NCBI GenBank assembly: GCA_025454635.1
Contig: JALOOB010000012.1
Location: forward strand, 1 to 39,131
Length of the DNA stretch: 39,131 nt
Direction of reading: 5' to 3'
Origin: Anaerolineae bacterium
GTDB lineage: Bacteria; Chloroflexota; Anaerolineae; CG2-30-64-16
Below, piece by piece: positions 1 to 7,618 of the stretch. The notes under the pieces were generated by a model. It was not told the DNA's origin, searched no databases, and saw only the letters and a list, made by a program, of their open reading frames with translations. Position 1 is the first letter of the stretch. Each line of letters begins with the position of its first letter. A program made the position numbers and the translations under genes.

Positions 1-584
1 CCGTACGCCTGGAACGCGTAGTACAGGCCGAGGGCGTGGGGCACGAAGAAGATCACCCACAGGCAGATCGCACCGCATCCGAGCGTCACCGCCGTCAGGA
101 TCGTGAAGACGACGGTCGCGACGATCTCATAGACGATTGCCGCGCCGTAGAAGATCAGCGACGTCACGGCATGGTGCCGCTGGAACGGCCGGTCCTTCGT
201 GCTCGGGCTCAGCAACTGGATGATCGAGACGATCGGCAGTTGCAGGATCACCATCGACAACCACGCCAGCATGGACATCAGGCGGTCGTCGTCCGTGCCC
301 TCCGGCGTGAAGCTCGCCCCGCTGGCGCGCGCCCCGCTGACTGGAGCGGTCGCGACAGGCAACACAGGTTCCTCGATGACCGGCTCAATCGCCGGCTCAA
401 CCGGGGGAGCGACCGCCTCCGCTTCGAGCGGCGGTTCCGCCGGCGGCGGCATGAGTTCGTCCTGCAGGTCCCGCAGATCGCGGGTCACCGAGTCCGCCGT
501 GTCGCCCAGCTCCTGACCCAGCCGATCCACCGGTTCCTGCGAGCCGGTCTCAGGCGATTCTTCCTTGCGTTCTTCCTCTGACAT
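1..584 (-). CDS. DUF4870/Tic20-like membrane protein, C-terminus cut by window edge
   Basis: The reading frame is open from the ATG at 584 to the left edge (194 codons), so the C-terminus is missing. An AGGAGG site seven bases upstream supports the start. Residues 1-95 are hydrophilic, acidic and rich in Pro/Glu/Ala, a probable cytoplasmic tail. From about residue 98 the sequence resembles DUF4870-type small membrane proteins: DDRLMSMLAWLSM, then FQRHHAVTSLIF and YYAFQAYG, with at least two membrane segments (about 103-122 and 142-172). The family has no established biochemical role. The gene is divergent from the membrane protein at 728 and shares a 143-base intergenic region with it. Family assignment is by motif resemblance only. 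Confidence 0.75.
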   Translation of the reverse strand, partial: MSEEERKEESPETGSQEPVDRLGQELGDTADSVTRDLRDLQDELMPPPAEPPLEAEAVAPPVEPAIEPVIEEPVLPVATAPVSGARASGASFTPEGTDDDRLMSMLAWLSMVILQLPIVSIIQLLSPSTKDRPFQRHHAVTSLIFYGAAIVYEIVATVVFTILTAVTLGCGAICLWVIFFVPHALGLYYAFQAY

Positions 585-647
585 CGTGAAGCCTCCTCAC
601 TGGTTCTACACCCTTTACGCATGGGGCGTGGAGAAGTTTCAGGGCTC

Positions 648-668
648 GGGCGCAACCCGTTTGCGCCC
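648..668. promoter_or_regulatory. Inverted repeat, 8-bp arms, in divergent intergenic region
   Basis: GGGCGCAA and TTGCGCCC face each other across the 5-base loop CCCGT. The repeat lies between the divergent starts at 584 and 728. It could be an operator or a transcript hairpin. It has no T-tract, so it is not a convincing terminator. Confidence 0.45.
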
Positions 669-693
669 GCTGCGTATAGCACAGTAACGCAAT

Positions 694-710
694 CAGTTAT
701 GGCATAACTG
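694..710. promoter_or_regulatory. 17-bp palindrome just upstream of the ribosome site of the 728 gene
   Basis: CAGTTAT-GGC-ATAACTG is a perfect inverted repeat with 7-base arms. It ends three bases before the GGGGAGG ribosome site (714-720) of the gene starting at 728. The size and position fit a dimeric repressor operator, but no regulator gene is nearby, so the function is inferred. Confidence 0.4.
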
Positions 711-727
711 CCAGGGGAGGCATCCTG

Positions 728-1360
728 ATGAACAACAACCGCACCGGCGCGATTGCCGTGGGAGCTCTGCTTGTGGCATTCGGCGTCCTGTTCCTGCTGC
801 AAAACTTCGGCCTGTTTGGCTCGATCGCTAATCTAATCTGGCTGTTCATCTTCGGCGCGGCAGGGTTGACGTTCCTTTTCGTCTTCGCGACGAATCGGGA
901 GAATTGGTGGGCCGTCATACCCGGCTTCACGCTGCTTGGACTCGCGGTGCTGATCGCCTTCGGTGACCGTCTCGGCGCATGGGGCGGCGCGTTCTTCCTC
1001 GGCAGCATCGGGCTGTCCTTCTGGGTTATATACGCAGTGCGCCGCGAGTTCTGGTGGGCGCTCATCCCCGCCGGCACCCTGAGCACACTTGCGGTGGTGG
1101 CTGCGCTCGCCGAGCAGACCGACGGCATGGTGGTCGGCGGCATCCTGTTCCTGGGCATGGCCGCCACCTTCGCGCTGGTCTATGTCCTGACGGGGGCGGG
1201 TGAACGGCAGCGCTGGGCGCTCATTCCTGCCGGCATCCTGGCCGCGATCGGCATGCTGCTGATCCTGTCGCTCGGCGGCCTGGTCAACTACGTCTGGGCG
1301 CTGGCCCTGATCGGTGTGGGCGTGTACCTGTTGATGCGCTCGAAATTGCTGCAACGGTAG
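728..1360 (+). CDS. Polytopic membrane protein, DUF5668-like repeats
   Basis: A 210-residue, almost wholly hydrophobic protein with about seven to eight short membrane helices. It looks internally repetitive. Segments such as WWAVIPGFTLLGLAVL (about 58-73), WWALIPAGTLSTLAVV (about 108-123) and RWALIPAGILAAIGML (about 161-176) resemble each other, so the protein probably arose from a repeated two-helix hairpin. The N-terminal hydrophobic unit resembles the LiaI/LiaF-type segment (DUF5668) of the next gene. The ATG at 728 is preceded by GGGGAGG at seven bases. The next gene begins 38 bases downstream, so the two are probably co-transcribed. By analogy with Lia systems a role in envelope-stress sensing is possible, but no catalytic motif is present. 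Confidence 0.75.
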   Translation: MNNNRTGAIAVGALLVAFGVLFLLQNFGLFGSIANLIWLFIFGAAGLTFLFVFATNRENWWAVIPGFTLLGLAVLIAFGDRLGAWGGAFFLGSIGLSFWVIYAVRREFWWALIPAGTLSTLAVVAALAEQTDGMVVGGILFLGMAATFALVYVLTGAGERQRWALIPAGILAAIGMLLILSLGGLVNYVWALALIGVGVYLLMRSKLLQR

Positions 1361-1398
1361 TTATGAGGCGGCCCGCTCGAGGGCCGGGGAGAAGGACC

Positions 1399-2331
1399 AT
1401 GGAAGAGAAACGCCATTATCGCGGTGGGTTCGTGTGGCCTGTGATGCTGATCGGCGCAGGCGTGGTGTTCCTGCTCAATAACCTGGGCCTGGTAAGCTGG
1501 GACGTGTGGGGCACGCTGCTGCGGCTGTGGCCGGTGCTGTTGATCGCCATCGGGTTGGATCTGCTTGTCGGACGCCGGTTCCCCCTGGGTTCGGTCTTGT
1601 TGGCAGGGCTGCTGGTGGTCGTGCTGGCGCTGGCGGTGCAAGGCGCGCTGCCCGTGGCGGTGAACGCATCCACATCCGCGAACGTGGACCGGACAGAGAC
1701 CGTCTCGCAGTCAGTCGACGGCGTGGCGCGCGCCACGGTGGACATCGACTTCGGCTCCGGCGAGTTGAATTTGTCCGCGCTGTCCTCGGACAGTGGGCAG
1801 CTCATCGAGGGCGCCGCCGACCTCAGCCGTGGCGAAACGCTGCGCCAGGAGTACCGGAAGAACGGCGACGCGGGCTACTTCACGCTCGAGAGCGCGGGCT
1901 CCTGGTCGTCGGGGCCGGACTTCTTTCTGAACCAGGAGAAGTCGTGGGATCTCGGCTTGAACCGCGACCTCCCGCTCGACCTCGTCGTGAATGCCGGGGC
2001 CGGTAAGTCCATGCTCGACCTGGTCAACCTGAACCTCCGCCGCTTGCAGTTGGACAGCGGCGTCGGACAGGTGACGGTAAAGCTGCCCGAGACGGGCAAG
2101 TACAACGTGCGCATCAACGGCGGCGTCGGCCAGACGATTGTGATGGCGCCCGAAGGACTCGCCGCGCGAATCCAGGTCGACGGGGGTCTCGGTGGGGTGA
2201 GCGCGCAGGGCGACTTCACCCGCGAGGGCGACGCTTATGTGACAGGCGACTTCACCAACGCGGAAAACCGCGCCACGGTCGAGATTGACGGCGGCGTGGG
2301 ACCGATCGTTCTCAAGACGTTGAGCGAATAA
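1399..2331 (+). CDS. LiaF-like / toast-rack domain membrane protein
   Basis: A 310-residue protein. About three membrane helices fill residues 12-85 (WPVMLIGAGVVFLLNNLGL, then LLRLWPVLLIAIGLDLLVG), the usual DUF5668/LiaF N-terminal pattern. Residues 90-310 form a repetitive beta-rich outer domain with recurring GVGQ/GGLGG/GGVGP turns, as in the LiaF C-terminal and toast-rack (DUF2154) families. LiaF proteins modulate cell-envelope stress two-component systems in Firmicutes, but no histidine kinase is visible here. The ATG at 1399 is chosen because GGGAGAAGG (1387-1395) precedes it; an upstream in-frame start at 1363 would add a basic 12-residue tail without a ribosome site. A small hairpin (1369-1386) sits directly before the ribosome site. 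A terminator follows at 2360. Confidence 0.8.
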   Translation: MEEKRHYRGGFVWPVMLIGAGVVFLLNNLGLVSWDVWGTLLRLWPVLLIAIGLDLLVGRRFPLGSVLLAGLLVVVLALAVQGALPVAVNASTSANVDRTETVSQSVDGVARATVDIDFGSGELNLSALSSDSGQLIEGAADLSRGETLRQEYRKNGDAGYFTLESAGSWSSGPDFFLNQEKSWDLGLNRDLPLDLVVNAGAGKSMLDLVNLNLRRLQLDSGVGQVTVKLPETGKYNVRINGGVGQTIVMAPEGLAARIQVDGGLGGVSAQGDFTREGDAYVTGDFTNAENRATVEIDGGVGPIVLKTLSE

Positions 2332-2359
2332 CGCGCTTAACAGCCCCGATAATCAGCAG

Positions 2360-2389
2360 GACGCGGAGCACAGGCTGCTCCGCGTCTTT
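2360..2389 (+). terminator. Rho-independent terminator after the LiaF-like gene
   Basis: GACGCGGAGC (2360-2369) pairs perfectly with GCTCCGCGTC (2377-2386) over a 7-base loop and is followed by TTT. It lies 28 bases after the stop codon at 2331 and separates the membrane-protein pair from the ABC operon. Confidence 0.8.
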
Positions 2390-2451
2390 GTCGTTGTCCG
2401 GACGAATCAGTTTGTCGGGAAGTAGGATGCCAGAACGTGGCCCCAGATATG

Positions 2452-2460
2452 TGCTATAAG
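2452..2460 (+). promoter_or_regulatory. Candidate extended -10 promoter for the ABC/UbiA operon
   Basis: TGCTATAAG matches the extended -10 pattern TGnTATAAT at all but the last base. It lies 45 bases before the GTG start at 2506 and downstream of a terminator. No good -35 box is found at 16-18 bases, which extended -10 promoters tolerate. Confidence 0.35.
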
Positions 2461-2505
2461 GCACGTAGCGGGCGGTCCTCGGGCGCACCCCTTGGAGATA
2501 AGCAA

Positions 2506-3546
2506 GTGACGACTCAAGCTGCAATCCAAACGCGCGAACTGGGGCGCGTCTATAAACTGCGCGGAACAAAGCGCAAGGAAGACCCGAAAGAACTGGTCGC
2601 CCTGCAAGGCGTCGACCTAACCGTTGAAGCGGGCGAGATGTTCGGCTTGCTCGGACCGAACGGCGCGGGCAAAACCACGCTGATCAAGATCCTGACTACG
2701 CTGCTTCTGCCGACGAAGGGAAGCGCCACCGTGCTCGGCCGGGACGTCGTAAGCGACGCGCAGGAAATACGCCGCAGCATCGCCATGGTCAGCGGCGGCG
2801 AGACCAGCGGGTACGGCCTGCTGACCGTCGAAGAGAACCTTTGGATGTTCGCGCGGCTGTACGGGTTGGAGAGCAAGGTTGCGAAGCAGCGCATCGGCGA
2901 GCTAATGGACGTTGTCGGCATTGCGGACCGGAAGAACTCCAAGATTTCAGACCTGTCGACGGGCCTGCGCCAGAAGATGAACTTCATTCGCGGGTTCATC
3001 AGCGACCCCGACGTCGTGTTTCTCGACGAGCCGACGCTGGGGCTGGACGTGAGCGCGGCGCGCCAGGTGCGCGCGTTCGTCAAGGACTGGATGGCTAAGC
3101 ACCCGGACCGCACGCTCCTGCTCACCACGCACTACATGGCCGAGGCGGACGAGTTGTGCGATAGGCTGGCGATCATCGACAAAGGCAAGCTGCTGGCGCT
3201 CGACACGCCCGAAGGGCTCAAACACCGGCTGCAGCAGGATGCGATTTACAAGCTGCGCGTGGCGCCGCTCGGCCACCGGCCTGCGAACGGCGACGGCCTG
3301 ATCGAATCGGTGCCCGGCGTGCGGCAGGTCACGGTCAACGAGGTCGAAGGCGCAAGCGAGCTGACCCTGATCCTGGCGGGCGACGACGCGCTGGGCGGGG
3401 TGTTGGGCCACCTGCAGGGCCGCGGCTCCGGTTTGCTCTCGCTTGAGAAGCGCGAGCCGACGCTGGAGGACGTGTTCATCGACCTGGTCGGCCGCGGCCT
3501 GGATGTGGACACATCACACGGAGACAACGGCAATGGCAACAAGTGA
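2506..3546 (+). CDS. ABC transporter ATP-binding protein (DrrA/ABC-2 type)
   Basis: A 346-residue ATPase expected to energise export through the ABC-2 permeases encoded downstream. Walker A is GPNGAGKTT (about 50-58), the signature is LSTGLRQKM (about 150-158), Walker B is VVFLDEPTLGLD (about 170-181) and the switch His lies in LLTTHYMAEADEL. The Q-loop region reads AMVSGGET, a variant I recall from one DrrA-like subgroup. Residues 245-346 form the C-terminal extension typical of drug and lipid exporters. GTG at 2506 is chosen over an ATG at 2437 because GGAG lies eight bases upstream and homology begins at once. The stop overlaps the next gene by 14 bases. The substrate is unknown. Confidence 0.9.
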   Translation: MTTQAAIQTRELGRVYKLRGTKRKEDPKELVALQGVDLTVEAGEMFGLLGPNGAGKTTLIKILTTLLLPTKGSATVLGRDVVSDAQEIRRSIAMVSGGETSGYGLLTVEENLWMFARLYGLESKVAKQRIGELMDVVGIADRKNSKISDLSTGLRQKMNFIRGFISDPDVVFLDEPTLGLDVSAARQVRAFVKDWMAKHPDRTLLLTTHYMAEADELCDRLAIIDKGKLLALDTPEGLKHRLQQDAIYKLRVAPLGHRPANGDGLIESVPGVRQVTVNEVEGASELTLILAGDDALGGVLGHLQGRGSGLLSLEKREPTLEDVFIDLVGRGLDVDTSHGDNGNGNK

Positions 3547-4408
3547 GGCCGTGATAGGCGGCGGCCTGAGCTCGGCGGAGCGCGCCCGCAAGGCGCGCGG
3601 GCTGCGCCTGTTCTGGTATGCCATGTGGGCGCGCGCCTACCCGCGCATCGTCGGCGCGCTGCGCGAGCGAAGCTGGATGTTCTTCGAGACACTGCTGCCG
3701 GTGCTGGCGGTTGCGGGCTACGTCTTCATCTACCGGGCCATCGGCGCGCCGGCTGAATACACCGGCTTCGCGGTGCTCGGCGGCGCAATGACTGCGTTTT
3801 GGCTCAACGTGCTGTGGTCGATGGCGAGCCAGTTGTACTGGGACAAGGACGGCGGCAACCTCGAATTGTATGTGCTCTCGCCCGCGCCGCTCATGTCCGT
3901 GCTGTTGGGCATGGCCGTCGGCGGCCTGCTCATGACCGCCACGCGCGCAGTGACGATCCTCGTCGTCTGCTCGCTCGCGTTCGGGGTGACCTACACCGTG
4001 ACCAGCCCGCTGCTGCTGATCGCCGTGTTCCTGGTGACCATGGCCGCGCTGTACGGCATGGGGATGCTGTTCGCGTCGATTTTTCTCGTCGCCGGCCGCG
4101 AGGCTTGGCACCTGTCAAACTTGCTGCAAGAGCCGATCTACCTCGCCTCGGGCTTCTACTTCCCGGTGCGCGCGCTCGGCTTCTGGGCGGCGACCGCCGC
4201 GTCGATTATCCCGCTCACCCTGGGCATGGACGCGATGCGGCAGCTCATTTTCGCCAGCGGCCCGGCGCTCGGTTTCCTGTCAGTCCGCGTCGAGTTGTTG
4301 ATTCTGCTTGTGTTGGCAGTGGTGTTCATTGCCACGGCGAGCGTGGTGCTCGCCCGGCTCGAAGTGATCGGCCGGAGAGAAGGCCGCATCATCGAACGCA
4401 GGAGGTAA
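3533..4408 (+). CDS. ABC-2 type transporter permease
   Basis: A 291-residue integral membrane protein with about six helices after a 45-residue cytoplasmic N-terminus. The pattern is that of ABC-2 permeases: a long helix at LPVLAVAGYVFIYRAIGAP, the segment WDKDGGNLELYVLSPAPLMS corresponding to the coupling region, and EPIYLASGFYFPVRALG before the last helices. The ATG at 3533 overlaps the ATPase stop by 14 bases. GGAG at about 3520 is a plausible ribosome site. A second permease of the same type is encoded at 5499, so the transporter is probably a heterodimer of permeases with one ATPase. The two differ clearly in sequence and are not a recent duplication. Confidence 0.88.
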   Translation: MATSEAVIGGGLSSAERARKARGLRLFWYAMWARAYPRIVGALRERSWMFFETLLPVLAVAGYVFIYRAIGAPAEYTGFAVLGGAMTAFWLNVLWSMASQLYWDKDGGNLELYVLSPAPLMSVLLGMAVGGLLMTATRAVTILVVCSLAFGVTYTVTSPLLLIAVFLVTMAALYGMGMLFASIFLVAGREAWHLSNLLQEPIYLASGFYFPVRALGFWAATAASIIPLTLGMDAMRQLIFASGPALGFLSVRVELLILLVLAVVFIATASVVLARLEVIGRREGRIIERRR

Positions 4409-4412
4409 GCGT

Positions 4413-5417
4413 ATGAATTTGGCAATGTGGGGCCAGGCGCTGCGGATCATCCCGCGCCTGAGCAAACCGGAGTGGGACAAGCTGGATGCCGTGTCGAAGT
4501 GGCTCATCGCCACCCGCGCGGCCGTGCTCATCATGACATTCATCTCGGCGGCCATCGCCGGCATCTTCGCGTTCCGCGCGGGCCAGTTCAACATCGTGTC
4601 CTGGCTGCTGCTGGCGATCGGGCTGGTGATGTCGCATGCGACTAACAACCTGTTGAACGACCTCACCGACTACCGCCGCGGGGTCGACAAGGACAACTAC
4701 TTCCGCACCCAATACGGCGCGCAGCCGCTGGAGCAGGGCCTGTGGTCCGAACGCGACCTGCTGCGGTACGCGGCGGTGACCGGCGTGATCGCGCTGATCT
4801 GCGGCGTCTACTTCGTCGCGCTGCGCGGCTGGCCCGCGGCCCTGCTGCTGGGACTGGGTGCGATCTTTGTCCTGTTCTACACCTGGCCGCTCAAGTACAT
4901 CGGCCTCGGTGAGATCGCGGTGATCATCGTCTGGGGTCCGCTCATGGTTGGCGGGGGCTACTACGTCATCACCGGCCAGTGGGACTGGAGCGTCGCGCTG
5001 GCAAGCATCGCCTACGCGCTCGGCCCCACCACGGTCATCTTCGGCAAGCACATCGACAAGCACGACCCGGACAAGGCGAAGGGCATCCACACGCTGCCGG
5101 TGATTATCGGGGAGCGCGCAGCGCGCGGCGTGGCAAAGGCGATGTTCATCCTCCAGTACGCGCTCGTCGTGCTGCTGGTCGTCACCGGGTTCTTCACCCC
5201 GGTCATGCTGCTCGTGCTGCTGGCCGCGGTCAACCTGCCGCGCGTGTGGCGCACCTTCAACCAGCCGTACCCGAAGGAGAAGCCGGCCGACTTCCCGGCG
5301 GAGGCCTGGCCGACCTACTTCGCGGCCAACGCTTTCTTCCACAACCGGACTTACGGCCTGATCTTCATCGCCGCGCTGCTGATCGACTCGGTGCTCAGGG
5401 TCACCGGGGTAATGTAG
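4413..5417 (+). CDS. UbiA-family prenyltransferase (MenA-like)
   Basis: A 334-residue membrane enzyme of the UbiA superfamily, which moves a prenyl group from a polyprenyl diphosphate to an aromatic or other acceptor. The first Asp-rich motif is NDLTDYRRGVD (about 82-92) and the second is IDKHDPDKAKG (about 214-224); both bind the Mg-diphosphate. About eight to nine helices follow the family pattern, and the C-terminal loop FNQPYPKEKPADFPAEAWP is an insertion facing a membrane surface. The start is supported by AGGAGG seven bases upstream. The gene sits four bases after the first permease and before the second permease, so the operon may make and move a prenylated compound. The acceptor cannot be told from sequence; MenA-like quinone synthesis is the nearest analogy. 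Confidence 0.85.
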   Translation: MNLAMWGQALRIIPRLSKPEWDKLDAVSKWLIATRAAVLIMTFISAAIAGIFAFRAGQFNIVSWLLLAIGLVMSHATNNLLNDLTDYRRGVDKDNYFRTQYGAQPLEQGLWSERDLLRYAAVTGVIALICGVYFVALRGWPAALLLGLGAIFVLFYTWPLKYIGLGEIAVIIVWGPLMVGGGYYVITGQWDWSVALASIAYALGPTTVIFGKHIDKHDPDKAKGIHTLPVIIGERAARGVAKAMFILQYALVVLLVVTGFFTPVMLLVLLAAVNLPRVWRTFNQPYPKEKPADFPAEAWPTYFAANAFFHNRTYGLIFIAALLIDSVLRVTGVM

Positions 5418-5432
5418 GCCGAACCTATCGAC

Positions 5433-5484
5433 TTGCCACAGAGGGCGCAGAGGCGCTCGGAGCTCTCCGTGTCCTCTGTGGCAA
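5433..5484. repeat. Intergenic inverted repeat with 12-bp arms
   Basis: TTGCCACAGAGG (5433-5444) is repeated inverted as CCTCTGTGGCAA (5473-5484) with 28 bases between. The inner sequence GCGCAGAGGCGC is also G/A-rich in the same style. It fills most of the gap between the UbiA gene and the next permease. It resembles the CACAGAG/CTCTGTG-type repeats I recall from intergenic regions of several environmental phyla. Only one copy is seen in this window. Confidence 0.6.
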
Positions 5485-5498
5485 AGAAAGCCGCACCT

Positions 5499-6389
5499 AT
5501 GACAGTTGCTCAACGCCTGTTGGATACGCCCCTGGCCCGCCGCAGCGACGGGCTGCGATCGTTCGCGGTCGCGGCCTGGCTCGGCTGGCAAATCGAATCC
5601 AACTGGGCCGATCCGTTCCTGTTCGCGGTCTACTCCATCGCGCGGCCGATCGCCAGCGCGCTCATCCTGGTCGTGATGTACTCGGTGATCACGAACGGCG
5701 CGTTCCAGGAACCCATCTTCCCGTACATCTACCTCGGCAACGCGCTCTACATCCTCGTCGGCTCGATTATCGTCGGCGTAAGCTGGGCGATCATCGACGA
5801 CCGCGAACACTATCGCGTGGCCAAACACCTGTACACCGCGCCGATCAACGGTTACTCGTACCTGTTCGGCCGCGGCCTCGCCCGCCTGATCATCGGCGCG
5901 ATCTCGGTCATCATTACGATCGTCTTCGGCGTCATCGCGTTCAAGCTGCCGATCACGTTCGCGTCGGTCGACTGGGGGCTGCTCGCGATTTCGACGGCGC
6001 TCGGCATCGCGTCACTCGCAGGGCTGGGCATCCTGGTCGGCGCGTGGACGATGACCATGGCGCGGCACTTCTGGTCGGTGGGTGAGGCAGTGTCCGCGGG
6101 GATGTATCTCTTCTCCGGCGCAATCTTCCCGCTGGACGTTCTGCCGGCCTGGCTGCGGTGGATCGGCTTCCTCTTCCCCGCGACCTACTGGCTGGAGCTG
6201 TCGCGCCGCGCGCTGCTTGGGCCGGCCGCGGCCGGCTTTGAGACGTTCAGTGCGCTCTCGAATGGCGCGCTGCTCGCCATCCTGGCCGCGTTCACGGTCG
6301 TTCTGCTCACAGGCTCCTGGTTCTTCTATCGCTGGGCGCTTAGCAACGCGAAGGATAAGGGGCTGCTTGACATGGAGAGCGCGTACTAG
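5499..6389 (+). CDS. ABC-2 type transporter permease, second subunit
   Basis: A 296-residue integral membrane protein with about six helices. Features typical of ABC-2 permeases are the N-terminal amphipathic segment LGWQIESNWADPFLFAVYSI, the coupling region DDREHYRVAKHLYTAPINGY and the conserved turn AGMYLFSGAIFPLDVLPAWL before the final helices. It probably pairs with the permease at 3533 and the ATPase at 2506. The ATG at 5499 is preferred: in-frame TTG/GTG codons upstream lie inside the inverted repeat at 5433-5484, and homology starts only after residue 1. The ribosome site (GAAAG) is weak, so a GTG at 5480 remains possible. The TAG stop interlocks with the stop of the convergent gene. 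Confidence 0.85.
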   Translation: MTVAQRLLDTPLARRSDGLRSFAVAAWLGWQIESNWADPFLFAVYSIARPIASALILVVMYSVITNGAFQEPIFPYIYLGNALYILVGSIIVGVSWAIIDDREHYRVAKHLYTAPINGYSYLFGRGLARLIIGAISVIITIVFGVIAFKLPITFASVDWGLLAISTALGIASLAGLGILVGAWTMTMARHFWSVGEAVSAGMYLFSGAIFPLDVLPAWLRWIGFLFPATYWLELSRRALLGPAAAGFETFSALSNGALLAILAAFTVVLLTGSWFFYRWALSNAKDKGLLDMESAY

Positions 6390-7618
6390 CGGACGGCCGC
6401 AAGCAGGCTCTCCAGCTCGTCCGCATGGCGCAGGAGGGTCTGCGGCGGCCGCACGCCCTCCCGCAGCCGCGCGAGCCGCTCGGGGGAATCGACCAACGCC
6501 TGTAGGGCCGCGCGCCACGCAGCCACGTCGCCGGATGGGAGAAGCAGTCCGTCCTCGCCATCGCGCACCCGGTCTGCGATCGGGCCGAGCCGCGACGCCA
6601 GCACCGGCAGCCCCGCCGCAAACGCTTCGGATATGACGAACGAGTAGGTCTCGTACCACAGCGTCGGCACCGCGACCACATCCGCCGCAGCAAGCGCGGC
6701 CCAGACACCTGCGCGATCCAACCGGCCCAGGAAGCGCACGCGCTTCCCCGCCAGCGCGCGCAGACGTTGGCTGTACTGGGGATCCGCCGTTTCGTCACCG
6801 GCTATCAGCAGTTCCGCGTCCCCTTCGACGCCCCCGAATGCCTCGACCAGCGCATGCACGCCCTTCTGCGCTGAGAGCCCGCCGATGTAGAGCGCGCGGA
6901 ACGGGCGCGGCGCCTGCTGCGAGGGCAGCGCGCCGGTGTACGCCAGCGCGGGCGCCAGGGTCGCGAGACGTTCCGCCGGAAATCCATGGCCCGCGTACCA
7001 CCGGCGCACAAACTCGGTCGGCGCAATAAGCCGCGCAGCGCCGTCCACGACGGCCGACAGCGCGCGATTCCGCTGCGCCATCAGCGGCGCCAGCGCGGGG
7101 AGCGCGGGCAGCAAGTTCGGATGCCCCGCCCTTGCGGCGGCGCAGCGCGCGCAGTTCAGATAGGTTCGCGCCGGACCGGCGCAAATCTCCTGGCTGTAAT
7201 TGGTCAATAACTGCGCGTTGGCGCAGCGCCACCAGAAATCCCACAAAGTGATGACATAGGGGATGCCGCGACGGCGCAGTTCCTCCGCCAGGGACGCGGG
7301 CAGCCCCATCATGTGCTGGACGTGGACGACGTCGGGGCGAAAGTCGTCGAGGAAGCGAGCGAATGACTCGTGAAGCGCGGGGTTGCGGTAGGTGGCGAGA
7401 AAGCGCTGCGCAGGTGACATCGCGCCCGCGCTCGCGGCGACCACGGTCACGGCGCCGTCCTCCCGCCTTTCGACTCCCCGCTCAGGCCGGTCAGACCGGT
7501 AGAAGACCGCCACCTCATGCCCGCGCGCGGCCATCTCCGCGCTGATCGCCTCCGTGTACAGCTCGGTCCCGCCCACACGCTCCGGCAGGTACTGGTGGAC
7601 GAGATTCAGGATGCGCAC
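6386..7618 (-). CDS. Glycosyltransferase family 4
   Basis: A 410-residue GT-B fold enzyme that probably adds one sugar from a nucleotide donor to a lipid-linked glycan on the cytoplasmic side. The N-terminal acceptor domain begins RILNLVHQYLPERVGGTE, with the glycine-rich GGTELYTE turn near residue 15. The donor domain starts near 215 with YIGGLSAQKGVHALVEAF and carries the retaining-GT4 E-x7-E element in WYETYSFVISEAF. A Cys cluster (CAGPARTYLNCARC) near residue 155 is shared with some GT4 enzymes. GTG at 7618 is chosen because homology starts there; a longer reading would run into low-complexity Arg-rich sequence. It overlaps the preceding gene by 13 bases. The stop interlocks with the convergent permease stop at 6387-6389. 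Confidence 0.88.
   Translation of the reverse strand: MRILNLVHQYLPERVGGTELYTEAISAEMAARGHEVAVFYRSDRPERGVERREDGAVTVVAASAGAMSPAQRFLATYRNPALHESFARFLDDFRPDVVHVQHMMGLPASLAEELRRRGIPYVITLWDFWWRCANAQLLTNYSQEICAGPARTYLNCARCAAARAGHPNLLPALPALAPLMAQRNRALSAVVDGAARLIAPTEFVRRWYAGHGFPAERLATLAPALAYTGALPSQQAPRPFRALYIGGLSAQKGVHALVEAFGGVEGDAELLIAGDETADPQYSQRLRALAGKRVRFLGRLDRAGVWAALAAADVVAVPTLWYETYSFVISEAFAAGLPVLASRLGPIADRVRDGEDGLLLPSGDVAAWRAALQALVDSPERLARLREGVRPPQTLLRHADELESLLAAVR

Noticed and set aside
36-581. Plus-strand reading frame of 181 codons
   Set aside because: Composition is Arg/His/Asp-rich with no family features. It is antisense to the real edge-cut membrane protein, which has an ideal ribosome site and membrane segments.
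4389-5828. Minus-strand reading frame of 479 codons
   Set aside because: It lies antisense to the UbiA and permease genes and is rich in Asp/Arg/Gln/His, as expected of a GC-rich shadow frame. No domain is recognisable.
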